DNA of 64,000 nt. Origin: a virus. The notes beneath the pieces were generated by a model. The model did not search any database. It was not told the DNA's origin and saw only the letters and a list, made by a program, of their open reading frames with translations. Every line of letters starts with the position of its first letter. Position 1 is the stretch's first letter. The stretch is taken from positions 1-64,000 of IMG/VR virus record IMGVR_UViG_3300005605_000002. One strand, written 5' to 3'. A program made the position numbers and the translations under genes. Positions 48,995 through 62,400 of this stretch are shown here, in pieces.

Positions 48995-50809
48995 TTACCA
49001 TAAGCCGCCGCTGGAGCTTACATCTCCATTAAAGACCCAAGTCGTTCCAACAACTATAAACCGCTTTAACCCTCTAGTAATACTTGCTGTAGTTGTTCCT
49101 GATGCATCATTAAATGCAATATCTTGTAATACACTTTCGTTCTGTACACCATTTGAATCAACAGATATGAATGATTTATTTGCTACTGATCCAATATCAA
49201 TACCTGTTACGTTTACCGCGGCATGTGAAACCGTTATAACGTAAGCGAATGATCCAACTTTTTTGTTTCCTGCTGGATAAACATCTTCAATAATCGTGGC
49301 TATCTGAGCATTTGTTGGACTATCTGATATATCTAAGTTCATAACAACAGGTTCTTGATTTATCTGATCATCTACATAAAACTTTGTAGCAACTGATGTA
49401 TTAGTTGTAGGCTCAGCTACTCCTGTAATTTCTTGGTTATTTGTAATATTAATAGCACCCGTACTAGTAATTTGTAATCCGCTACCACTAGTTGAAATAG
49501 TAGTACTATCAAGGGTAATATTATCAACACTTAAAGTAGTAAGTGTACCTACTTGCGTTAATCCAGTTGCTGTAGTTACTGATGAATGTAATTCTGTCTT
49601 GTCTAGTACTTCTGTACCATCAATGAAATAACCTTTTGTCGCGGCTAAATCTATATTTTCCGAACTTCTCCATGCTTGAGTTGAATTTTGCCATAAAATT
49701 TCTTTGTCTATTTGTGATGATTTAAGTACAATACCACCACCATCTACTCCAGCATTATTAAGTACAGTACTATCGCTTGTTATTCCTAATTCAATATTCT
49801 TATCTTCTACTCTTAAATTCTGTACTTCAACATTAAATTGAGTACCACCAATTAGAAAGTCACCATCAACTTTCATATCACCGCCTACATGAAGTGCGTA
49901 TTGTGGATCTGTTTTAAAAACTCCACAATGTTCTTCTGATGTATCAACTACTAAAGCATCTATAAAGCCTGTTGGTTTTCTAACCCTAACTTTCCAATCA
50001 TGATTAGATAGTTGATTTTCGCTAACAAATGATGTTCCTACTACTTTTAAAATATTATTTTGTGCTAAGCCAATTGTAAGACCGCCGGAATTTTGTACAG
50101 TTAATGTACCCGTTGTAGTTGATGCCGTATCTGCAGAAAGAAATTTTTCTGCTGATCTAACATTTCCTAAACTATCTCTTAATGCACTAGCTTGGTCGGC
50201 AATGCCTCTAAATCTAAAGTCAGTTAGTGAAACAGGAGTATACCCTGGTTTAATATCACCTGTAATTCCAGCAATAGTATAACCAATTGCCGGTGTAAAT
50301 TCTGTATTACTCCATACACCTACTGTAGTTCCAGCTATGTTCCATTTTATTACTATTTGACTATTATTAAATGTATCAATGAGCGTAACAACTTCAGGCC
50401 CAGTTTTCTTTTGTGCTGTAGTATAAATCGGCCCTGCTAATTCTAGTTGCGAACCATCATAAAAATAAAGTTGGTTATCATCACTGTCAATCCAAAGATC
50501 TCCAGCGACCATTCCCGTCGGTGAAGCAGGTTGTACACTTGGTGCTCCGCTAGTTCTAAAACCTACACCGTCATATACTTTTACTCTTTGGGTTGCTGTA
50601 TCATACCAAAGCTGTCCTATTAAAGGATTGCTAGGTGCTGAAGATTTAGCAAAATTCTCCAACATCTTGATTAAGTTTTCGTTTAAGGACTCGCCAAAGC
50701 CTGAATAATTCTTTCCAATTAAAGAAATATCTGTTGTTGTTGTATCTAATTGGCCGTCAACTAAATCAACTAATAAACTTCCATCACTTTTGTTTAATTT
50801 ATAACTCAT
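48995..50809 (-). CDS. Tail structural protein, shared N-terminal module (604 aa)
   Basis: The module appears as SLIGKNYSGFGESLNENLIK, GQLWYDTATQRVKVYDG and GDLWIDSDDNQLYFYDG. PQYALHVGGDMKVDGDFLIG and similar strands are typical of fibre shafts. The C-terminal 110 residues (FAYVITVSHAAVNVTGI) are different from those of the two paralogues, so the three proteins vary at their tips. The start shares one base with the stop of the upstream gene (TAATG). Confidence 0.78.
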   Translation of the reverse strand: MSYKLNKSDGSLLVDLVDGQLDTTTTDISLIGKNYSGFGESLNENLIKMLENFAKSSAPSNPLIGQLWYDTATQRVKVYDGVGFRTSGAPSVQPASPTGMVAGDLWIDSDDNQLYFYDGSQLELAGPIYTTAQKKTGPEVVTLIDTFNNSQIVIKWNIAGTTVGVWSNTEFTPAIGYTIAGITGDIKPGYTPVSLTDFRFRGIADQASALRDSLGNVRSAEKFLSADTASTTTGTLTVQNSGGLTIGLAQNNILKVVGTSFVSENQLSNHDWKVRVRKPTGFIDALVVDTSEEHCGVFKTDPQYALHVGGDMKVDGDFLIGGTQFNVEVQNLRVEDKNIELGITSDSTVLNNAGVDGGGIVLKSSQIDKEILWQNSTQAWRSSENIDLAATKGYFIDGTEVLDKTELHSSVTTATGLTQVGTLTTLSVDNITLDSTTISTSGSGLQITSTGAINITNNQEITGVAEPTTNTSVATKFYVDDQINQEPVVMNLDISDSPTNAQIATIIEDVYPAGNKKVGSFAYVITVSHAAVNVTGIDIGSVANKSFISVDSNGVQNESVLQDIAFNDASGTTTASITRGLKRFIVVGTTWVFNGDVSSSGGLW

Positions 50810-52830
50810 TATGCCGCCTCACCTGCATATATGATATAGTTAATAGTCATATATGGATTCATAATATCTAATGCTTGTCCAATAGTTTGTCCTGTTAATA
50901 CACCACCACTAGTTGGAAAGGCTTGTCCTGCTCCTGTTCCAGTTGGTGCATCATATTGAATTGCTTCTGCATCGTTAGGTGCTCCAGAAACATCTCTAAT
51001 AGCATAATATTGATCACCACTATTTCCACGTAAATCATGTTCGTGTTCTGGTAAGTTAGTAAGTGTTACAGATTGCTGTTGTTGTCCTGAATGTGTTCCA
51101 ATGTTATCAGCCGCTGAACTTGTAACTGTATTAGCACTAGTGCCGCCCATGTTATCTGCACCTAACGGCATTCTGCCTCTTAAATCAGGTAAACAAAAAT
51201 ATCCACCTGTAACTAGTGTTTGATCTTTAAAGTTATATCCTATTGCATCATATAAATTCTGATAAACTCCAATTAATACTTCTCGCCCATCACAAATTAA
51301 CCAATTAGCTGGCGGTAATAATCCACCGTATGGAGCGAGCATTCCAATAGGTATAGTTGGAATAGCTGAAAACAAAATATTCCTATTAACTTTAAATACG
51401 CCAGTATCTCCACTTACTCTATTAATTAAAAATTCATCATCAGCTTGAGTTGTAGAAGAATCTGTTTTATTAGCAATAAAAGTATTTGCAATTGACGTTG
51501 TAAACGTTTTAGTACTTTCGTCTTGTCCATCAAATGTAAATGATGTTGCTGAAACATCTCCAGTCATTTGGAATGTTGTTGGACTTGCTAACTTATCTGC
51601 AGATCCTGAACGACCACTAACTGTACCTGTAACATTTCCTGTTAAGTTACCATGGAATGTTTGTGAATAAACATTTAACCATTGTTCATTAGTTGTTCCT
51701 AAATTACGTGCATTTGTTACATTTGGTACAATATTCTGTGTTGTAAGTAATCCTGCAACATTTGTATCACCACCAACAAATAATTTTTTAGCTATTCCTA
51801 CGCCACCTTTAGTTGTAATACTACCTGTACTAATAGTTGACGACTCTGTTGTGCCTTCAACTAATAAATTACTATCAGTTTGAATATTACCTATAACATC
51901 TAATGCTTGATCTGGCGATAAATTATTAATTCCTACTCTAGCTTGTGAATCAACTCTAATAACTGTTTTAATTGTACCAGCATCATTAACTCTTACATCA
52001 ATATTAGATCCTGATGTTTGGTGAGCAATAATACCTGCTTGGCCTTCAACGCCAATTGACATAGCACTATCGGCTCCAACAATAACACCATTATTATTTT
52101 TAATTTTAAGTGCAAATAAACTTGTACTTGTTATATCATTTCTTAAAAAGCTAGAAGCAGGTACGTTAGTACCAGCAATAATTAAATTTTCTGCCTTTTC
52201 TGCTACTCCATAATATTTTCCTGCACCGTCGCCTGTAATATCTGCTGTACTTAAATTATAACCTGGATTAATAGTAGTAAATCCAGAAATAACAATCTTA
52301 GGTACAAATGTATCTGTAGCAATAATTGCCACCGTTTTTGCTTTAACTTCTACTTGTAAAATTGTATAAGAAACATTATCAGTTCCTGTAATGACTGATG
52401 GTTTAATACCTGTTGCTAATCCATCACTAAATGTTGGACCTACTAAAATCCATCCTGAACCTGTATAAAGATAAAGTTGTTGATTATCTGTATCAACCCA
52501 AAGGTCGCCTATAACTGATTGGTTTGCGGCAGGTTCATTAGTTGCTTTTTTTAATCCACTTGCAGATATCCAATTTGTACCATCATAAATTTTTAATTGA
52601 TCAACACCTACTGTAGTATCATACCACAACTGGCCTTCAACTGGATTTCTTGGGGAAGTATTAAAAGCAAAGTTTTCTAATAAATGCAAAAAATTATCTG
52701 CAATAGCAGTACCATATGCTGTAGTATTACGTCCTGGGATATCTAAACTTGTAACCTGATTAATAGTATTATCTTCAACTGTAATAGTACCTTTATTAGC
52801 TAGGTCTGTATGTGATACTGTATATGCCAT
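50809..52830 (-). CDS. Tail protein with shared N-terminal module and tail-collar domain (673 aa)
   Basis: The N-terminal module is DIPGRNTTAYGTAIADNFLH, GQLWYDTTVGVDQLKIYDG and GDLWVDTDNQQLYLYTG. The middle is shaft-like (GNLTGNVTGTVSGRSG). From about residue 505 the phage tail-collar domain begins: IGMLAPYGGLLPPANWLICD then FCLPDLRGRMPLGADN. Collar domains occur in fibres that hold the tip or whiskers. The tip after it is Gly/Ser-rich. Confidence 0.85.
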   Translation of the reverse strand: MAYTVSHTDLANKGTITVEDNTINQVTSLDIPGRNTTAYGTAIADNFLHLLENFAFNTSPRNPVEGQLWYDTTVGVDQLKIYDGTNWISASGLKKATNEPAANQSVIGDLWVDTDNQQLYLYTGSGWILVGPTFSDGLATGIKPSVITGTDNVSYTILQVEVKAKTVAIIATDTFVPKIVISGFTTINPGYNLSTADITGDGAGKYYGVAEKAENLIIAGTNVPASSFLRNDITSTSLFALKIKNNNGVIVGADSAMSIGVEGQAGIIAHQTSGSNIDVRVNDAGTIKTVIRVDSQARVGINNLSPDQALDVIGNIQTDSNLLVEGTTESSTISTGSITTKGGVGIAKKLFVGGDTNVAGLLTTQNIVPNVTNARNLGTTNEQWLNVYSQTFHGNLTGNVTGTVSGRSGSADKLASPTTFQMTGDVSATSFTFDGQDESTKTFTTSIANTFIANKTDSSTTQADDEFLINRVSGDTGVFKVNRNILFSAIPTIPIGMLAPYGGLLPPANWLICDGREVLIGVYQNLYDAIGYNFKDQTLVTGGYFCLPDLRGRMPLGADNMGGTSANTVTSSAADNIGTHSGQQQQSVTLTNLPEHEHDLRGNSGDQYYAIRDVSGAPNDAEAIQYDAPTGTGAGQAFPTSGGVLTGQTIGQALDIMNPYMTINYIIYAGEAA

Positions 52831-52837
52831 TTTCTAT

Positions 52838-53452
52838 TTACGCCTCATTAAAGCCAGTTAGACTTTGTACCCTTACGGTATAATCAATTTGAATTAATCT
52901 ATTTAAACTCTTTTGTACAGGGTGGAAAATTACATGTGTTAGTAATCGTCCTGTACCAGATTTTGCATAACTAACAAGTCCAAGCTCGTCAAATACATAT
53001 AAACTCTCGGCACCTGTTGCATTATCAATTGCATCTTGTCCGCTAGGTTCGCCATAGTCTAGCAAACAAGTTGCTAAAATATCTGTATAGTTTGTACCAC
53101 TAACGTGCCGTGTTTCTAGCGTATTCCTAGTAGGATCCGTATTATTAATTGAATTATCGTCAATTACTTTAGTATACGTTTGGTTGTATAAACTAGCATT
53201 TGTACCTGTTGAATTTGGTGACAAATATGTAATAATACCTGTAGGATCAACAGATGTTCCGCCGTTGCCAAATACCATGCTACTAACAAAGCCTTGGCCC
53301 TGATTTGCTAAACTTTCAGCTAATGCAATACTCATATTCTCATAATGGATTGCATTACGTTTATCCACAAGTATTTCGCCCGTTTCCGGATTGTGTATTT
53401 TGATGTGTCCTTGTAAAAGCACACCGTTTTGTTCTTTAATATTGTCTATCAT
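52838..53452 (-). CDS. Virion structural protein (204 aa)
   Basis: The protein begins NIKEQNGVLLQGHIKIHNPE then TGEILVDKRNAIHYENMSIA, a pattern I recall in T4-like cyanophage structural proteins, followed by FGNGGTSVDPTGIITYLSPN. It is beta-rich with no enzymatic motif. It lies between the giant gene and the module-sharing genes, so a baseplate or fibre role is plausible. The start has AGGA upstream. Confidence 0.72.
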   Translation of the reverse strand: MIDNIKEQNGVLLQGHIKIHNPETGEILVDKRNAIHYENMSIALAESLANQGQGFVSSMVFGNGGTSVDPTGIITYLSPNSTGTNASLYNQTYTKVIDDNSINNTDPTRNTLETRHVSGTNYTDILATCLLDYGEPSGQDAIDNATGAESLYVFDELGLVSYAKSGTGRLLTHVIFHPVQKSLNRLIQIDYTVRVQSLTGFNEA

Positions 53453-53471
53453 ATTTTATATCCTACTAGTG

Positions 53472-53479
53472 TATTTATT
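53472..53479 (-). promoter_or_regulatory. T4-type late promoter motif (AATAAATA)
   Basis: AATAAATA on the minus strand overlaps the end of the giant gene and is 19 bp upstream of ATG 53452. It allows the smaller structural genes to be transcribed apart from the giant gene. Confidence 0.55.
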
Positions 53480-56400
53480 TAGGTAACGTAACCTCTTGAC
53501 TTCTTAAGAAACGTGCTATGTTATTTTCCTGCCTATGTAAAGGAATTCCTGATTCAGTCCAGGTTCTTCCTATCCTTCTTATCACTACAATTTTGCTATT
53601 AATAGCCGGTGTATCTAATAATGTTACTGTAGAAGTTGTACCATCTACACTAAATTCAGCTGGTAATGTAATATCACCCTCTGGACTATCTAAATCACTA
53701 GTTACATCAAATGAACTAATAGCTGTTTTACGCAATCTTTTTCCTGCTACAAAAATTTCAAAATCATTAACAGACTTTGGAATAAAATCAACTGTAATAC
53801 CTTTTGTTGACCCGTCCGCATCAAATACTTGCGTTAACGTTTCATCTTTGTATGGCATTGTTTGCATTAAAGACTGATCAAATACGTCTGATCCTGCCTT
53901 GTGTAACTCTGCAATACCTGTACCTAACGTGCCTCTACGTAACTGCCTTATTGCTCCATTTTCTTTCAAATAATACTCAATACGCTCGCCATTTATAAAC
54001 AGTATACCAGGAATGCCTTTGTCTTTATTTGGAGCTGGCAAACTCTCGTAATTTGTTACAAAAATCTTACTATCTGACCAATTTAAGTCTTCTGCTAATG
54101 TGTATTTATTATTATCTCCAAGACGTTTATAATGGGTTCTATTAAGCATATCTTTAAAGATTCTAAACCCAAATTTTGGAACAATAACGTTATTTGTAAA
54201 GTGAATTACCTCTATCTTATCGTTAGGATTAATATCAACTACAATTCTAATATGCTTCTTATCATCAGTAACATAGTACTCAATACTAGGAGTTAATAAT
54301 ACTTTATTCAATGTAACCCATACATATTCAGCATCAAAGGCTTCTTCACGTAATCTAATAATGCCTTTAGTTAACTGATGATATTCTACATAGGAGTCTG
54401 TTCCTAGTGTAACTGCATTTCTTGCCACAATATCAAATGATTCTCTTTCAATCTTTCTAACATCATGCTTACTAAATTGATAGATTGTTAGTAGATCACC
54501 ATTAGCCGGAGCAGTATCTAAATAAACTTCATTTGGTGTTTTAACAAATAAACTTGTTTCACTATCAAAGTAACCCATTTGATAATCACCGCTATCAATT
54601 ACAAAAATTTCTAACTTATCTCCGATTTTTCCGGTATTTTCAAATAAGACAACTGATCCGTTAAACGAATCCCATCGGTATGTAGTACCTTGAGCTAATT
54701 CAACTCCATTTAAAAATGCTTTAACATTTTCAGCACTAACTGTAGCTGTTGAAATTTGCCATTGACGTAATTGATATTCGCGTTGTGATACTACTGTATA
54801 TTGTTCATTGTATCCTGCATTTAAAATTTGATTTCCAAGTTTAACTACAATATTTTGGCTAGTTGGCTCACTAGTAAATGGTACCTGAGCTAACTCAAAT
54901 TTCTTATTAATAGCATTACCAGTAAAACTATCTGTTGTCATTTGACTAAATGTTTTTGTAGTACTATCATAAATTACATATTCAACTATAGCGCCATTAT
55001 TTGGAACTGTTCCTAATTTAAAAACAACTCTACCTTCATGCTCATATGTACTATCAGTTTCTGCAAGAGTACTAACTATTACTTCACCATCTACTGTTAA
55101 TGTATATGACAATCCGGGTTTATATAAAACCGATGTTACAAATTGTGATGTTGAACCATCACCAATAAATCTATCAAAGTCTATAATTTTCTCACCATTG
55201 TTTGACATTGTTGAAATATGTACTGGTGAACCATCTCCTGGTGTAGTAGTAATATTAATTTTTTTAGTTTGATAATTTACAGTATATTGTGTAGTATCTA
55301 GAATTGTTCCATCTACTTTAACAAATATATCTTGTTGACTTGCTGGCAACTTAGTAACAGGAAAATCAGTAGTTACTGCATCGCCAGTATAATTATGACT
55401 ACTAATAATACTTGAACCATCTGATGTTCTATCAAAAACTTTAAAATCAACTGTATCAAGAATTTGTCCTGGAACTAGTTCTTCCGGTCCTTTTGAAGTT
55501 AACTCTGTAACAAATCCATCACCGTCTACAACAATTTCTTCTGATAAAATTCCTTTAGCTGATGTATATGCTAAATCGCCACCTTGTAATAATGTATCGT
55601 AGGCATCTGGATCAGGAATAAAACTACCGTCACTAGTTGACTTTCTAAAAATAATTGTGTCACCGTCTACAGTTGGTATTAATTCTTCGTTTATTGTTAT
55701 TGTTGTTGCAATACCATCACCTACAATTGATGCCATTACTGCATTTGGGTTGCCTGTTACACCAATACTGCTTCCGTCCCATTGTGGATCGTCTACTCTA
55801 ACACCATTTTTATAAACATTATAAGTTACACCATCTTCTAAAGGATTAGCAAGTGTAAACACATTTGTACTACCGTCTAATTGAAAAACTTCATCTTCAT
55901 ATGTATTATCATAAGTGTCCCAAGTTGATGTATAATAAGGCTCTGAACTCCATCCTGATCCGCCACTAAAGCTAAAACTTTTAACTTCTACACCACCATA
56001 ATCAATTCCATCTACAAGTTGTGCTATGTCATTTCCTAACATACCTGATGTTGGTGCATAAAACAAGTTAATACGGTCTTGTGCATGAAGCATGTCAATT
56101 GCTTTACTATATTGTACTACAATTGTGGCATTGTTAACTGGCGGTTCAGTAAATGTTATACGTCCTTTATAACGTGTATATGTTTTAGTTGTATCTATAA
56201 TATTAGCAAATGTATATTCACTTGTTAATGATTCAATACTATTAACTGTGACAGTAATTTGACTAGGCCTTAAATCCATTGGCCATGTTAAGTTAAAGTT
56301 AATTTCACTTGCATTACCTGTAAAGGTTTCGCTTTGAGTTAATGTTGTAATTAAGAATGTTCCTGAAACTCTATCATACTTTGATATAATATGATTGCTT

Positions 56401-59400
56401 CGTACTTTACCATTACCTAGTTTAGCATTAACAATTGCCGCAGTACTGCCTTCAGACTGTGTTCCTTCTATAGTAACTGTTGGTGCTGACAAATATCCTG
56501 TGCCAACATTTGTCATTTTAATCCAAGTTATCGCCCCGCCGGCACCAATATATGCTTGTGCTTTTGCTCCAGTGCCACCTCCGCCGGATAAAGTAACTAC
56601 TGGTACTTCAAGATATCCAGTACCTCCATTTTTAATTAAAAGTGCAGTAACTTCGTATCCAATATTATCCGCCCAATATTTGTTTGGATATACTGCTAAT
56701 CCTGGATCTACACCAACTAATGCATTATCTGTTACTCTTAAAGTAGACGGAACAATTCTACCATCTTCTTGAGTATAAGCTGGTGGTAAATCAAAATCAG
56801 TAATTGCAGAATTTGTAGGATTCAGTTTTGTATACGAACTTAAATATTCCCTAACCTTAGTTTTATATGGTTTTGCTTCATTAATAAAATCTTGGTAACT
56901 AGAAAGATTATCATTTTGAAAATTAATTTTCTGCGATAAATCACCAATATTATGTTTGGCTTTTAAAAAGCTAGACTTAAATGCCCAATCAACATATAAT
57001 TGTTCGCTGAATGCATAGCGTAAACTTGCAAAAAATAATTTGTTATATTCTATTGCAAGATCATCTATAAAAATATCATCACGTAATGCTTCTAATAAAA
57101 TTCTAAACTCTTGAACTGGCTGATTATCATAATCACTTGTATCATAACTTAAACTATCATAACCTATATACCAACCTTGATAATTATACAAACTTGTAGC
57201 AAATTGAATTGTGCCATTTTCCCTACCAATTGTTGTATAGTTTGTAGTATAATCAACTGCTACTGCATTACTAGTTTTTCTTAATAATAACCAACCTCCA
57301 GAACCAACTGTTTTAATTTTAATAATATCACCAATTCTATCATCTAATGCTGTTAACTGGTAACTTTCATCTATTAAATGAGTAAAATCAGTTGCCCAAC
57401 TATAACCTTCTGCATACCAATCTTTATAATTCCAGTATTTTGTTACATCATAACTTTGACTTGATGTACGATTCCATAATAAAGTAGAAGTATCATATGC
57501 AAAAATTGACCACTTATTCTCAACTGTTTCGTCAGCTTTAACTAACGCACTAAACTTTCTAACACTAATTTTTGCGGTAGACGGATAATCTTTACCTGCA
57601 TACTTAATAATTGCCGAATCTATTTTTCCTAAATTATCAATAGTTAAGGTAATGTCAGCACCAGTACCAGGCCCAGACATTAAAAACTCATAACTTGGTG
57701 GTACCTTGTATCCTCTCCCTGGGTCGGTAATTGTAACATTAACTAGTCCACCATTTTCCCAAGTTGGCGTTAATACTGCTTGTTTTACTTTAGCTGTTCC
57801 AACAAATCTTAGTTCTTCATACGTATCTACTGTTGCATCAAATAGTCCAGAGTTGCTAGTTGGTAAGGCTTCTAATAATTGTAACTTACTAAGATCAAAC
57901 TCGTCAACAATTATATATTTTGCAAGTGTTGTATTAACACGTTCAATAAATTGTTTAACTGCCTCTAACCTATTAACAAACATTGTTTGTCTAGGAGTAT
58001 TTAAAATTCCGTATTTTTCTTTAACACTTAAAGTATCATCAGGAACTAATCTAAAGTTCGGATCCCAACCAATTAAACTATCAAACCATTTATTTTCTAA
58101 CTCTTTCTTAGGTTTACTTGTCGCTAATCCATCACTTATTAATTGATATTCATTATGAATATTTGTCGGATTGTCAATAGTCCAATAACGGAAGTTAATT
58201 GCTGAAGAATCTCCTGATACTAAATTTAAACAATTATATAGAGCAAATCTATTATTTGAAAACGGTGCAATATATTGATATCCTTGTGATTGCGGATCTT
58301 CAATTAATTGTGCTACATCAAAAGCACTAGTTTTTCTAAATTCTTTCGCTGGAATAAATTTTCTATTTTTAACCCAATAATAATATTTGTTACTAAACGA
58401 TTGACCAACTTTATCAAATACTTGTGCTACTACTAAAGTATTATCGTCATACTTGGGTGTTCCACTAATACCTTTTGCTAAACCTTCTTCTGTGTCAGCT
58501 TCTTCTAACCATTGCGAAGGTTTAATGGTTGTTTCAATCCATTCATAAATATCAATTGATGCTCCTGTAAACAATCTATTCCAATTAGCTGTTTGATAAA
58601 TTATATTACCTTGGTATGGATTATGATATTTTACTGTACTTAAATCCCACCACAGTTTTCCAACATATTCATCACCCCAAAAATTGCCTTCATCAACAAC
58701 TGCTGGACTTACTCCTTTAGTATAAATTGCTGGATCATAAAATGTTTTAAAAGAAAGTTCTTCTTCGGCAGTACCTGCAATCTTTCCTTGAATAGGATCA
58801 ATATAATCTATTTGCTTGGTTAATTTTTGTGTCTCTGTATTGTATATAAAAATACCTTTATATTTTGTTATATCAACTTGATCAATTGGGGTACGTAATG
58901 TAGTCCAAGATAGTTTATTTCTATCACGTTTAAAATCAAGTATTGTTCCCATATTATTATTAGTTGGTGTTACTGTTAATTCAGGCATAGAAACATATAC
59001 ATGATTATTCTTAAACAATACATTATCACCAAACCTACGTGTTGTTGGGTTATCGTAAACAAATCGTTCACTATAGATTAATGTATCATTAAATCTTTGG
59101 AACATAAGTACCTGCCCACTATCTTCATTTTTATTCTTAAATTGTGTAAGATTATTATCAAGTGTTGTAGCAACTGTAGTATTAGCATCAAATGTTGTAG
59201 TTGCAATAAGGTCACCGCCTTTTGCTGTTACAACTAAATTATTATTATCAAAGTCTAAGCTGGCTCCGAATCTTTCTGCTACATCAGATTCTGGACTATA
59301 AAGTGTTTGAAGTAATGTATATTCGCCGCCAACTTGTTTATAAATGTAAACTACTCCATTATCATTTTCAACAGTATCATCTAACGGGCATCCAATAGCA

Positions 59401-62400
59401 AGTAATGATCCGTCATCTGATATTGCTATTGACGTAGCAAATCCGATATTTGCAGTTGGTGTTTGTATTGCCTGGCTAAATTCATAATGTCCATTAACAT
59501 CTCTATAAATTATTACCTCTGTAGTTGAGCCTGTAAATTTCGCTACAACTCCTAATATATCACCTGTTTTATTTGTTGTAAATGGTTGAGCAAAGTTAGT
59601 TAACAATGTACGATCAATAACTGTTTCACTATCAACCCCTAAGCCAGTATCATTAGGAATATAACCTACATAATCTATATGACTTGACAACAATGTCCAC
59701 AATGTACTATTCCACGCACCTGCAGATAAATTAGTTCTACTTTGATAAAATAAGCCAGCATATAAAACTATATCATTTTCATAGTATATTTGTGAATCAC
59801 TAAAAGTACCTTTATAATTTTTATCTTTACCTAAAGCAAAAGTAAATGTATTACCATCTGCATCTGTTCCATGATTAATAAAATATACTCTACCAGCATT
59901 GCCTATACTATTAATATCATTTGTACTAATATAAAGACGATGATACTTGTCTTTAGTAGCAAATGATATTTGCTTGCCAAGATATTTGTTAGACCCTCTG
60001 TCAGGAACTATGTATCCATACTGGAATGAATATTGCCCATCACGGGTTCTATTATATGTACAATACATTCCTTCGTTAGTATATGCTCCTGGTGTTCCTG
60101 CAGAATGAGTGGGAATATTATAAAACTGTTTCCAGTCTTTATTTAACGGGTGTGGATAATTCGGTGTACGTGCAATACCTGTTACTGTGCTACTGGAATA
60201 AAAATGAACTTCTAATTCATTTTGAAACGTTGACGCAGTAACTGGAAATTGCGTCGAATCGTCATTTTTAACAACAACCATTTTACCTGTCGTCGCACTA
60301 TCCATATCTGCATGATCTAATCTCCCTGATAGTCTATTAACCCCTGCACTAATTCTGTCTTTAATACTAATCGTGCTAGTGGCTCCATTGTTAACTCCAA
60401 AACTAAAAGTACCTACTCTATTCTTAACATATAATCTTGCTGTTAATAATTGTTCTTGTATGTATACAACCTCAGCTGTAGCACCTGTATTATCATCAAC
60501 AATTATTTCTCCTTCTAGAGGAATATAAGCATTACCACTTAAATCAAAATTTGTAAATGTAACATCAATAAATCCACTCCATATATCAAAAATTTGATGT
60601 GATGAATCATTTAGGTATGTAAATGTTAATCCTAATGATGCTGGATCAAAAACTGAAATTGGATCTACTCCGCCTTTAATAGTATTAACTCTTATATTAA
60701 ATGTGTCACCATTATTTGCAGTATCAGTAAATAATTTAGGAGATCGTAAAAACCACAATTCACTTAAATTTGGAAGACCATTTTTATCATAATAACTTAG
60801 ATGTCCTAAGCGGCCGCCTTTTGTAGGATCTGAAATTTGATTTAATGCATATACTTCATCCATTGTATTACTAAACGGAACTGGTGATCTTGATTCAGCT
60901 TGTGTAATATAATCTTGCATTATAAGATTTGGTATTGTAATGTCTTGAGCTGATGCAAGTAAAGAAGTAGTAAATGCTGGCAATCCGTCAATCTTCCACC
61001 AGCCCCCAAATGTACCACTAGCATCAGTTGGATTAATTAATGTATATGTACCACAACTATTTGCATTTAAGAAAATTGTATCAGACGTATCAAATTGTCC
61101 GCTAACATTTTCCATATAAATGATTGCTTTATTAGTATCACTAATACGAATATATGATACCTCACCAAGTGCTGACGAAGATGAAAGTGAATCGCCAACT
61201 ACTGGAATTCTTATTAAGTTATCAACATACAATATTTGATCAATCTTTGACGTAATTGTTTTAGATCCTTCAACTGCTGATACTCCAGGACCTGTTGAAC
61301 CCCATGGTAAAACTCCACTTGGATAATTTTGTGAATACTGATTCCAGTTAAGTTGTATTGTATCGCCAGCCGCAGAGCCGGCAAATTGTGTAATAGGTGC
61401 TCTAACTAAAATGTGTGTTGTAGAAACCTCTAAATTATAGTCACCTCGTATTGCATATACTATTGGAGGATACGAATTTGTTCCTGTATTATAATTTGCA
61501 TCATGAAGAACTGCTGTTGAATAAAAACTAGGAAAAGTTAACGCTCCTGTTGATCCTGTAATTGGATATTGAGCTTCCCAATATGTTTCAAGATGTGATA
61601 CAACATCTGTTGTTACATATGATGTTCCAATATTAAAAGCACCTTTAAATTTAGTTTTTACATTACTAGCATTTGGAGCCCCAATAACTAGATAATCTCC
61701 GTCATCAGTTAATGCAAGACTTGATCCAAAATTTCCTGTTCCGCTATATAAGTCTGTTGGAGCAAGTATTTCTTGAGATAGATTATAATTTACATTATCA
61801 GATGCTCTTAAGTAAACATATACTTTCTCTTTTGTTTCTGCCGCAACAACTAAAATAGTATTCCTGTCATTTGATGCAATAACTTTGCCAAACCCATCGC
61901 CGGGATAATCTGCTGTTTCTGGATTTGATAGTATTTGGTGTGAGCTATAAACTGGAGTATTTTGTAATACTATCCAACGAGATGAATCATCATCGTCAAC
62001 CCAAATTAGTTCTCCTGCCTTTAATTCAGTATTAAGAACTTTAGAATTTGCTTCTGTTAAATTAGTTACTCTTGATGAAGTAAACTGTGTAATAAATCCG
62101 TTTGCTGTTTCCACATCTGCTGTAGTGCCGTTTTGATAACAAATTAAATTATCTAATGATACTTCTTTAACTTTAAAGAATTTTTCTGCACCTGTAACAT
62201 CTAATACACCTATAATTTCATTTACGGTATATCTAGCTTGAGTATTAAGTTTAAAAGTTGTTGTGCCAGCATCATCATCTGAAGTTACAACTAATACTCT
62301 GTCTGTAGTACTAACATACTTAACAACATCCCATGTTACACCACGTAGTCCTACCCATATATAATCACCAACATTTAAATCTGTAATAGATTGAGATAAA

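Noticed and set aside
57706-58146. Plus-strand open frames opposite the giant gene, also 56395-56772 and 53518-53877
   Set aside because: They mirror Gly/Thr/Val-rich codons of the real minus-strand gene and have no start signals.
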